This document shows positions 43,580 to 49,631 of a DNA stretch of 49,631 nucleotides, piece by piece. Source of the DNA: Loktanella sp. 5RATIMAR09 (GTDB taxonomy: Bacteria > Pseudomonadota > Alphaproteobacteria > Rhodobacterales > Rhodobacteraceae); assembly GCF_001419985.1 (NCBI RefSeq), contig NZ_LJAL01000015.1, positions 1 to 49,631 on the forward strand. Reading direction: 5' to 3'. How positions within the stretch are numbered: position 1 is the first letter of the stretch; each line of letters begins with the position of its first letter. The translations under genes and the position numbers were made by a program. Under the pieces are notes generated by a model. The model made no database searches and had not been told where the DNA came from. It worked only from the letters and a program-made list of their open reading frames with translations.

Positions 43580-45253
43580 TTAGTGCGCGTGCTTTTTATC
43601 CCAATCGGACTGCTTTGGCAGCGTCTCGAATGTGTGCTCTGGTGGTGGGCTTGGCAGTGTCCACTCCAGTGTGTCTGCATATTCGTTCCAAGGGTTGTTC
43701 TCGGTGACGCGCTTGCCCTTTGTCAGGGTCCAGACCATCACACCGATGAAGAACAGGAAGGACGCGAATGACAGGAACGCACCCCAGCTTGACACATAGT
43801 TCCAATAGGCAAATGCCTCGGGGTAGTCGATGTAGCGACGTGGCATACCCTGACGACCCAGGAAGTGCTGCGGGAAGAATGTCAGGTTTGCACCGATGAA
43901 CATCGCCCAGAAGTGCAGCTTGCCTGCCCACTCGGGATACATGCGGCCCGACATTTTTGGCAGGTAGAAATAGATACCTGCAAAGATCGAGAAGACCGCA
44001 CCAAGGCTCATTACATAGTGGAAGTGCGCCACGACATAGTAGGTATCGTGGTACACGCGGTCCACACCGGCCTGCGACAGAACGATGCCGGTCACGCCGC
44101 CCAAGGTGAACAGGAACAAGAAGCCCATCGCCCAAAGCATTGGTGTTCTGAATTCAACCGAACCACCCCACATGGTGGCGATCCAGCTAAAGATCTTCAC
44201 GCCTGTCGGCACCGCGATGACCATGGTGGCCAGCATAAAGTAGGACTGCTGTGTCAGTGACATGCCCACGGTATACATGTGGTGCGCCCAAACAACGAAG
44301 CCCAGAACACCGATTGCAACCATCGCATAAACCATCGGCAGGTAGCCGAAGATCGGCTTGCGGCTGAAGGTTGCGATAATGTGGCTGATGATACCAAAAC
44401 CGGGGATGATAATGATGTACACCTCTGGGTGTCCGAAGAACCACAGAATGTGCTGGTACAGAACAGGATCACCACCGCCCTCAGGCTGGAAGAAGGTCGT
44501 GCCAAAGTTCCGGTCTGTCAGCAGCATTGTGATCGCGCCAGCCAGAACGGGCAGGGCGAGAAGGATCAGCCATGCGGTCACAAAGATGGACCATGCGAAA
44601 AGCGGCACTTTGTGCAGGGTCATGCCCGGTGCGCGCATGTTCAGGAAGGTCGTGATCATGTTGATCGCGCCAAGGATCGAAGAAGCGCCTGACAGGTGGA
44701 CCGCAAAGATCGCAAGGTCCATCGACATACCGGTCTCAGATGTGGACAGCGGGGCATACATAACCCAGCCCACGCCGGAACCGGCCTGACCGTTACCACC
44801 GGGTGCCAGCATCGACGCGATGCCAAGCGCCGCACCGGCCACAAACATCCAGTAGGACAGGTTGTTCAGGCGGGGAAACGCCATGTCCGGCGCGCCGATC
44901 TGCAGCGGCATAAAGTAGTTACCGAAACCACCGAAAAGGGCCGGAATAACCACGAAGAACATCATCAGGACACCGTGATAGGTGATGAGAACGTTCCAAA
45001 GGTGGCCGTTTGGCGTACATTCACCTGCGGCTGCCGCGGTAAAGCGCGCGCCCTCGAGGCACATGTACTGCACGCCGGGCTCCATCAGCTCCATGCGCAT
45101 GTAGACGGTGAACGCCACCGAGACAAAGCCCAAGAAACCTGCGGTAAACAGGTACAAGATGCCGATATCTTTGTGGTTTGTGGACATAAACCAGCGGGTA
45201 AAGAAACCACGCTCGTCTTCGTGTGCATCGCCGTGGATGGCTGCGTCTGCCAT
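43580..45253 (-). CDS. ctaD: Cytochrome c oxidase subunit I (aa3-type)
   Basis: A 557-residue heme-copper oxidase subunit I with twelve transmembrane helices, carrying heme a, heme a3 and Cu[20 protein letters not shown] holds the Glu of the D-channel (A1 type) plus the His-Tyr pair at Cu[11 protein letters not shown] gives two CuB His. [14 protein letters not shown] carries the two heme ligands. [14 protein letters not shown] D-channel residues are represented by [10 protein letters not shown]. Subunits II and III and the ctaB/ctaG assembly genes are not in the window, as is common in this order. It starts after GAGGAGAGCC. Confidence 0.98.
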   Translation of the reverse strand: MADAAIHGDAHEDERGFFTRWFMSTNHKDIGILYLFTAGFLGFVSVAFTVYMRMELMEPGVQYMCLEGARFTAAAAGECTPNGHLWNVLITYHGVLMMFFVVIPALFGGFGNYFMPLQIGAPDMAFPRLNNLSYWMFVAGAALGIASMLAPGGNGQAGSGVGWVMYAPLSTSETGMSMDLAIFAVHLSGASSILGAINMITTFLNMRAPGMTLHKVPLFAWSIFVTAWLILLALPVLAGAITMLLTDRNFGTTFFQPEGGGDPVLYQHILWFFGHPEVYIIIIPGFGIISHIIATFSRKPIFGYLPMVYAMVAIGVLGFVVWAHHMYTVGMSLTQQSYFMLATMVIAVPTGVKIFSWIATMWGGSVEFRTPMLWAMGFLFLFTLGGVTGIVLSQAGVDRVYHDTYYVVAHFHYVMSLGAVFSIFAGIYFYLPKMSGRMYPEWAGKLHFWAMFIGANLTFFPQHFLGRQGMPRRYIDYPEAFAYWNYVSSWGAFLSFASFLFFIGVMVWTLTKGKRVTENNPWNEYADTLEWTLPSPPPEHTFETLPKQSDWDKKHAH

Positions 45254-45403
45254 TTTGGCTCTCCTCGTATTGGCTACTTTTGATGTCGCCGAGTCGTTGC
45301 CCGACGCACATTTGCGTTGGTTCTAATGGGTTGATGCTAAAGGGGCAACAAAGGATACGCCTATTTGGCTGGGTTAATTTGGCGCAGGCACGTCATAGAA
45401 TTG

Positions 45404-45422
45404 ATCTGTTGCGCTGACAGAT
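45404..45422. promoter_or_regulatory. Inverted repeat in the ctaD-YbdK divergent region
   Basis: ATCTGT, a 7-base spacer, ACAGAT. It lies within the 212-base gap between divergent ctaD and the carboxylate-amine ligase gene. The rest of that gap shows an AGGAGGT ribosome site for the ligase gene and nothing else clear. Confidence 0.3.
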
Positions 45423-45465
45423 GAAGCAATTCCCTCTAGGCTAAAGTAGAAACAGGAGGTCACGC

Positions 45466-46599
45466 ATGACAGACAAAACCCCGCCGTTCACGATTGGCAT
45501 CGAAGAGGAATACCTGCTGGTCGATCAGACGACATTTGCTTTGGCGCAAGCGCCAGACAGTCTGATTGCGGCCTGCAAGAAAGACCTCGAGGGGCAAGTG
45601 AGCCCGGAGTTCCTACAATGCCAGATCGAGATCGGAACAGGGGTTTGCCGCACGATCTCTGAGGCGCGGCGCGATCTGACGCACCTGCGCCGCACCGTGG
45701 CGCGCCATGCTGCGGACTATGGGTTGGCGCCCATCGCCGCCTCATGCCATCCGTTTGCGGATTGGAAAGAACAACACCACACCGACAAGGAGCGGTATCA
45801 TCAACTGCGCCGTGACCTTGGCGGTGTCGCACGGCGGATGCTGATTTGCGGGATGCATGTCCATGTGGGCATCCCCGATCAGGATATGCGGATCAATTTG
45901 GTCAATCAGCTCAAGTACTTTCTGCCCCATCTTCATGCGCTGTCTACCTCTTCGCCCTATTGGCAGGGCGAAGATACAGGCATGAATTCCTACCGTCTTA
46001 CGGTGTTTGATAATCTGCCCCGTACCGGCCTTCCGCCAGCGATGGCGGACTGGGCCGAGTTTTCGTCCACTGTGACGACATTGATTGATTTGGGGCTGAT
46101 CGAGGATTCATCCAAGATATGGTGGGACCTGCGCCCATCGTCGAAATTTCCCACAATCGAATCGCGCATCTGCGATGTCGCCCCGCGTATGGAGGTAACG
46201 CTGACTTTGGCGGCGTTGACCCAATGCCTGACACGCATGTTGTGGCGAAAATCGCATACGGGCGAGGGCTGGCCGGTGGTCCAGAATTTCATGATCGGTG
46301 AAAACCGATGGCGTGCGCAGCGTTACGGCACTTCGGAGGGCCTGATCGACTTTGGCCGCAAGGCGTTGATTCCGTTTGCGCAAGCCGTGGACGAGATCCT
46401 TGCATTGATCTCGGAAGATGCTGTCGCCCTTGGGTGTGAGGCCGAAGTGAACGCTGCCCGTGACATCGTGGCCAATGGCACCAGCGCAGACCATCAGCGC
46501 ACCGTCTTTTCGGAGGCCAAGCAGGCAGGCGCAACTGACAAAGAAGCACTCACCGCCGTCGCAGCATCATTGGTGGCGGAATTCGGTGTTGATTTATAG
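45466..46599 (+). CDS. YbdK-type carboxylate-amine ligase (GCS2 family)
   Basis: A 377-residue protein of the glutamate-cysteine ligase 2 family, ATP-dependent carboxylate-amine ligases of the YbdK group with weak glutamate-cysteine ligase activity in E. coli. [13 protein letters not shown] (residues 8-20) is the N-terminal acidic block. [12 protein letters not shown] and [13 protein letters not shown] are further family signatures. [19 protein letters not shown] lies near the acceptor site. AGGAGGT is an excellent ribosome site. The true amine substrate is unknown. Confidence 0.9.
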   Translation: MTDKTPPFTIGIEEEYLLVDQTTFALAQAPDSLIAACKKDLEGQVSPEFLQCQIEIGTGVCRTISEARRDLTHLRRTVARHAADYGLAPIAASCHPFADWKEQHHTDKERYHQLRRDLGGVARRMLICGMHVHVGIPDQDMRINLVNQLKYFLPHLHALSTSSPYWQGEDTGMNSYRLTVFDNLPRTGLPPAMADWAEFSSTVTTLIDLGLIEDSSKIWWDLRPSSKFPTIESRICDVAPRMEVTLTLAALTQCLTRMLWRKSHTGEGWPVVQNFMIGENRWRAQRYGTSEGLIDFGRKALIPFAQAVDEILALISEDAVALGCEAEVNAARDIVANGTSADHQRTVFSEAKQAGATDKEALTAVAASLVAEFGVDL

Positions 46600-46632
46600 C
46601 GCAGGCGGCAGGCTTGTCTGCAACGCAAACCG

Positions 46633-46947
46633 CTAGGCGGCGACCCCGAATTTCATCATTGCCCATTTGAAAACGATAAGCGCAATTGAAAACACTGCCG
46701 CTGGCCTCACCCAGAAAAACAGGATCAGCCACAGACCGGCTGTGGTCAGAAGATTCCAGTAGAGATAGTCATAATACGCACCGAAACCCATCGGTTCGAT
46801 CAGGAAAGAGATCTCGGAAATCGGTTGTAGGAAAACCCCGAAACTGCCGCTCAGTCCGATCGTTAGAAATACCGCCCCCACAAACATTGAAATAGCCTGT
46901 GAAAGCATGAAAGCCGATTTTTCATAGATTGACCGCGACATCGTCAT
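46633..46947 (-). CDS. Small integral membrane protein, unknown function
   Basis: A 104-residue protein with about three hydrophobic segments (AISMFVGAVFLTIGLSGSFGVFL, YLYWNLLTTAGLWLILFFWV, AVFSIALIVFKWAMM). No family is recognised. Alternative in-frame ATGs lie at 46941 and further in; no strong ribosome site decides the start. It converges on the YbdK gene, 33 bases apart. Confidence 0.65.
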   Translation of the reverse strand: MTMSRSIYEKSAFMLSQAISMFVGAVFLTIGLSGSFGVFLQPISEISFLIEPMGFGAYYDYLYWNLLTTAGLWLILFFWVRPAAVFSIALIVFKWAMMKFGVAA

Positions 46948-47477
46948 ACCAATAAACTTTTTGGGAAAGGGATTTGATATGTCGTTAACAGATGCGCTGA
47001 CTGCCGTAAACGCTCCGCGTCGTGATTTTCTTGCCTGTTGCAGGAATGCGCCCGTTTACAGCAGGCCTGTTTTATCGGGCTACTCGCTGATCTGCGCGAA
47101 CTGACGTTTCTTGACCGCCGCAGGTCGCGTTGATGCTGGACCAATCAGTGCGACGACGGCCAAAAGGGTGATGAGAACCAATTCAAACATTTACCAAACT
47201 CCAACTATGTAACGCCCACGGTTTATCCACGAGCGTTGTTCTGGGAGGTGGCTTAAATGGTTCATGTGTAAAAATATACCTATCCTAAAGGTTAGAAATT
47301 TATAGCAAATTTGGCGTTTCGACCAAGTCTTTGCCCAGATGATGACACAATCTAGGCGTTTGCCGCAAGAAAGCCAGAAAGTCGCAGCGTAATCGGCAAT
47401 AAATTGTCGTGGCGATCACCCGAAGGCGTCGTGTTGAGGCCGAAATGCCGTTACGTCACAGGCAGCGAAGAAGCGCG
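46948..47477. other. 530-base region upstream of lipB terminus, mostly non-coding
   Basis: This region holds one good small reading frame on the minus strand (47080-47190, listed separately). 47230-47310 is AT-rich and may carry its promoter. I see no other gene, tRNA or terminator here. Confidence 0.55.
47080..47190 (-). CDS. 36-residue single-span small membrane protein (candidate)
   Basis: On the minus strand an ATG at 47190 is preceded by GGAG with eight bases spacing, a strong ribosome site. The frame encodes a 36-residue peptide starting MFELVLITLLAVVALIGPA, one hydrophobic segment, followed by a basic region (STRPAAVKKRQFAQISE). This shape is typical of small inner-membrane regulatory peptides. 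I recognise no family. It lies between lipB and another small membrane protein on the same strand. Confidence 0.5.
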   Translation of the reverse strand: MFELVLITLLAVVALIGPASTRPAAVKKRQFAQISE

Positions 47478-48128
47478 CTACTGGCGAAATTGACTGTTGA
47501 AGGTCTGCTTAAGCGCCACGTCCACATCGTCCATTGTGACCGGCAGCCCCAAGTCAACGAGCGACGTCACGCCGTGATCACGAATTCCGCAGGGGATGAT
47601 CCCCGCAAAGTGGCTCAGATCCGGCTCCACGTTGATTGACATGCCGTGAAACGACACCCACTTGCGCAGGCGGATACCAAGGGCCGCGATTTTATCTTCG
47701 GCGCACGAGCCGTCGGCGTTGCGCGGCTTTTCGGGCCTTTCCACCCAGACGCCTACACGCCCCTCGCGGATTTCCCCCTTGATGTTGAAGGTACCAAGCG
47801 TGGCAATCACCCATGCTTCCAGATCTTTGACGAACTGGCGCACGTCATGGCCACGCTTGCCGACGTCCAGCATGACATAAACCACCCGTTGGCCGGGGCC
47901 GTGGTAGGTGTATTCGCCACCGCGCCGCGCCTCATAGACGGGAAAACGGTCCGGATCGACCAGATCAGCCGGTTTTGCCGAGGTGCCAGAGGTGTAAAGC
48001 GGGGGATGCTCCAAAAGCCAGATACACTCATCCGCAGTGCCATCGATGATACCCGCCACACGGGTTTCCATAAAGGACAGCGCCTCTTGGTAATCGGTTA
48101 ACCCTTCTGTTGTGATCCATTCCACCAT
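47478..48128 (-). CDS. lipB: Octanoyltransferase
   Basis: A 216-residue LipB that transfers octanoyl groups from acyl carrier protein to lipoyl domains. [20 protein letters not shown] (68-87) is the substrate block. The catalytic dyad is Lys146 ([11 protein letters not shown]) and Cys180 ([11 protein letters not shown]). I chose the ATG at 48128 ([14 protein letters not shown]), the normal family start, over one 63 bases upstream. No clear ribosome site is visible. lipA is not in the window. Confidence 0.95.
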   Translation of the reverse strand: MVEWITTEGLTDYQEALSFMETRVAGIIDGTADECIWLLEHPPLYTSGTSAKPADLVDPDRFPVYEARRGGEYTYHGPGQRVVYVMLDVGKRGHDVRQFVKDLEAWVIATLGTFNIKGEIREGRVGVWVERPEKPRNADGSCAEDKIAALGIRLRKWVSFHGMSINVEPDLSHFAGIIPCGIRDHGVTSLVDLGLPVTMDDVDVALKQTFNSQFRQ

Positions 48129-48235
48129 GCACGTCAGGTAACGTCCGCATGTTGCGTTGAAAAGGGGGTGTTTTCCCTCTTGGCATCGCAAAACGCCTCG
48201 TCTATGAGTGCCGCACTTACCAAGCTAGTGGTCTT

Positions 48236-48322
48236 GCGGTCGTGGCGGAATTGGTAGACGCGCAGCGTTGAGGTCGCTGTGAGGTAACACTCGTGGGGGT
48301 TCGAGTCCCCCCGACCGCACCA
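48236..48322 (+). tRNA. tRNA-Leu (anticodon GAG)
   Basis: An 87-nt class II tRNA. The acceptor stem GCGGTCG pairs with CGACCGC, followed by discriminator A and an encoded CCA. The D-arm contains TGGCGGAATTGGTAGACGCG. The anticodon stem CAGCG/CGCTG encloses TTGAGGT, giving anticodon GAG. A long variable arm (GAG...CTC) and the T-loop GTTCGAGTC follow. The 3' side changes abruptly to AT-rich sequence. Confidence 0.97.
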
Positions 48323-48845
48323 ATATATTAGATTGTTACTATTTAATTCAGTTACTTAACGATTATTGGTTCAGCCAAATCCCCCAAAATATCCCCCACT
48401 GATTGGGCGCTAGCATGTGCCGATTTATGAGATCAGTGCAAATATATACCTTGGAAAAGTGGCTTTTTCTCCGGGTCAGGACCTATGAACTAACTTAAAG
48501 CTGACCTTCGCTGCGGTCAGCGGCAATGGCCCCTATGCGGACATTGCTGTCATTCGCTGCACCTGCGCAGAAGATCTTCGCGCTTGCGGCATGACCGACG
48601 AGGAGGGCGGAAAGCGGCCTGTTAGGCTGCGGCATCTATTCCGCAGAAACCGGAGATATCTGCCGTTCGTCATTGCGACCGAGTTGAAAGCAATGCGCAG
48701 CAAACGGACGGTCGCCGGCTGCAAGACATGGGCCCGAGCGGCCAACCTGCAGACTTTCGTCATATATGAGGGATCGACCGGGTGGGCAGGTCAAAAATAG
48801 CCGTCATACACCTTGAATGACCGCGACGATAAGCGTTCTCCTTCG
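48323..48845. other. Non-coding region behind tRNA-Leu, possible island boundary
   Basis: The first 60 bases after the tRNA are strongly AT-rich. Next comes a C-rich stretch (48380-48397) with two CCCCC runs. A 7-bp hairpin GCTGACC/GGTCAGC lies at 48500-48521. From about 48489 to 48800 a plus-strand frame is open but has no ATG with a ribosome site before 48591, and its Cys/Arg-rich product looks unlike a gene. The block resembles intergenic elements I associate with Rhodobacterales genomes, from memory only. Confidence 0.5.
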
Positions 48846-49631
48846 TTAGATCGTAAGCTTACGGGCGGCGTTCTCCCACGTCAGTTGAGTCCGAAGCGCT
48901 GATCGCAGCTTGGCGGCGCGCGTGAAGGCCGACTCATGATCCAATAGCGCGGCGTTGACCTTCGCCGCCCATGCGTCACAATTGGCGCCATCCGCCTGCG
49001 CGACTGGCGCGACACAAGGCTCGACGAGCTGAAGATTGAGACCCTCGTTTAAATCGGGATCGCGCAGGTATTCAGCGAGCCCGCTCTCCGCCGAAAAGAT
49101 CACCGGCACGCCTGCGGCAATCGCTTCAAGCCCTGTTAGCCCGAAGCCCTCCGCCACCGACGGCATGATAATCAGCGCCGAATTGAGGAGCTCATTGTGA
49201 AGCTTTGCGCGATCGGTCGAGAACGACCGAAGCTGGACGAACTGTGCGTAGGATTTAAAGTCGCCGATTTTGGCGAACTCGGCCTCGGCTTTTACTTTCG
49301 AGAAGCCGCGCATAACGAGCTTCGGCGTCTGCCCTGAACGCCACATCCGGTCGTTGGTGACCTTCTTGATAATGTCGCAAGCTAGCCGCCCGCCTTTGAC
49401 GCCGGCATCCTCCATCCGCCCGGACATCAGACAGGCATTGGTGTGCAAATTTAGGTGGTTGGGGGTCAGCTTCAGGAGGTCTGAGCTGAGCCCCGGAATC
49501 AACATGGTGACCGTCGACAGTGAAGCTTCTGAAAGAAAACTTCTTTTAATCCGAGGCCCCACGGCGACCACAAGATCGGCCTGCCTCGCGAGCTCGATCT
49601 GATTGGACCTGTCGCGCTTTCGTGCCGCCCT
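48846..49631 (-). CDS. Glycosyltransferase, GT4-like (3' part, runs off the window)
   Basis: The frame is open from the stop at 48846 to the window edge, giving at least 261 residues, so the N-terminus is missing. The visible part fits the C-terminal half of a GT-B glycosyltransferase: NQIELARQADLVVAVGPRI, then NACLMSGRMEDAGVKGG, then the donor-site motif MPSVAEGFGLTGLEAIAAGVPVIFSAESGLAEYL with the EGFGLTGLEA core. The pattern resembles glycosyltransferase-like domains found in large multidomain proteins of conflict-type systems as well as ordinary sugar transferases. It lies just past tRNA-Leu. Confidence 0.78.
   Translation of the reverse strand, partial: RAARKRDRSNQIELARQADLVVAVGPRIKRSFLSEASLSTVTMLIPGLSSDLLKLTPNHLNLHTNACLMSGRMEDAGVKGGRLACDIIKKVTNDRMWRSGQTPKLVMRGFSKVKAEAEFAKIGDFKSYAQFVQLRSFSTDRAKLHNELLNSALIIMPSVAEGFGLTGLEAIAAGVPVIFSAESGLAEYLRDPDLNEGLNLQLVEPCVAPVAQADGANCDAWAAKVNAALLDHESAFTRAAKLRSALRTQLTWENAARKLTI

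Noticed and set aside
48591..48800. 69-codon plus-strand frame behind tRNA-Leu
   Set aside because: Arg/Cys-rich product, no convincing ribosome site, and the open frame continues upstream without a start; it looks like an intergenic element.

Overview
The window looks like chromosomal DNA of an alphaproteobacterium of the order Rhodobacterales (Roseobacter group). The evidence is a run of family-typical neighbourhoods: cobS / J-domain protein / bolA, glyQ / small anchored protein / glyS, folB-folP-glmM, ilvC beside Lrp-type regulators, malate synthase G with a GlcG-like protein, and an isolated A1-type ctaD. Overall base composition is moderately GC-rich. Almost all of the sequence is ordinary, tightly packed core genome. 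The last 1.3 kb is different.

Layout. 1-5 kb: an FMN reductase, two uncharacterised genes, cobS, a small membrane protein, a J-domain protein, bolA and a DUF4177 gene. 5-10 kb (minus strand): pepN, a hemolysin-type lipid acyltransferase and gatB. 10-15 kb (plus): a 51-residue DUF2256 zinc protein, glcB with a GlcG-like gene, a class I amidotransferase-type hydrolase preceded by a tandem palindrome, and a HemG-like flavodoxin. 15-18.6 kb (minus): a two-subunit molybdenum hydroxylase and a photolyase-like protein whose domains appear permuted. 18.7-23.5 kb: trkH plus a TPP-dependent 2-oxoacid decarboxylase (plus), facing a secreted pseudo-protease (minus). 23.7-34.2 kb (plus): glyQ-(DUF6446)-glyS, a PPDK-like protein with a degraded ATP-grasp half, a cell-wall hydrolase and folB-folP-glmM with stop/start overlaps. 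34.2-36.2 kb (minus): an EamA transporter and ilvC. 36.3-38.4 kb (plus): two overlapping Lrp-type regulators and a class V aminotransferase. 38.4-43.4 kb: a UbiH-type monooxygenase, a HAD nucleotidase, a GntR regulator, carA, yqeY and a DUF2244 gene. 43.6-48.1 kb: ctaD, a YbdK-type ligase, small membrane proteins and lipB. 48.2-49.6 kb: tRNA-Leu(GAG), about 520 bp of non-coding, partly AT-rich sequence, and the 3' part of a glycosyltransferase gene that runs off the window.

Functional picture. The genes serve translation (GatB, GlyQ/GlyS, tRNA-Leu), cofactors (cobalamin, folate, lipoate, ubiquinone, thiol or glutamyl ligases), cell envelope (GlmM, cell-wall hydrolase, acyltransferase), central carbon metabolism (malate synthase G, the PPDK-like protein), amino-acid and nucleotide metabolism (IlvC, CarA) and respiration (CtaD). 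The most unusual items are the permuted photolyase-like protein, the protease-fold protein lacking all three catalytic residues, the PPDK paralogue with an eroded nucleotide-binding half, several perfect palindromes in intergenic DNA (one of 26 bp behind ilvC), and the possible island boundary at tRNA-Leu. No CRISPR array, rRNA operon, transposase or phage module is visible. Functions are assigned by reading motifs; no database search was run.
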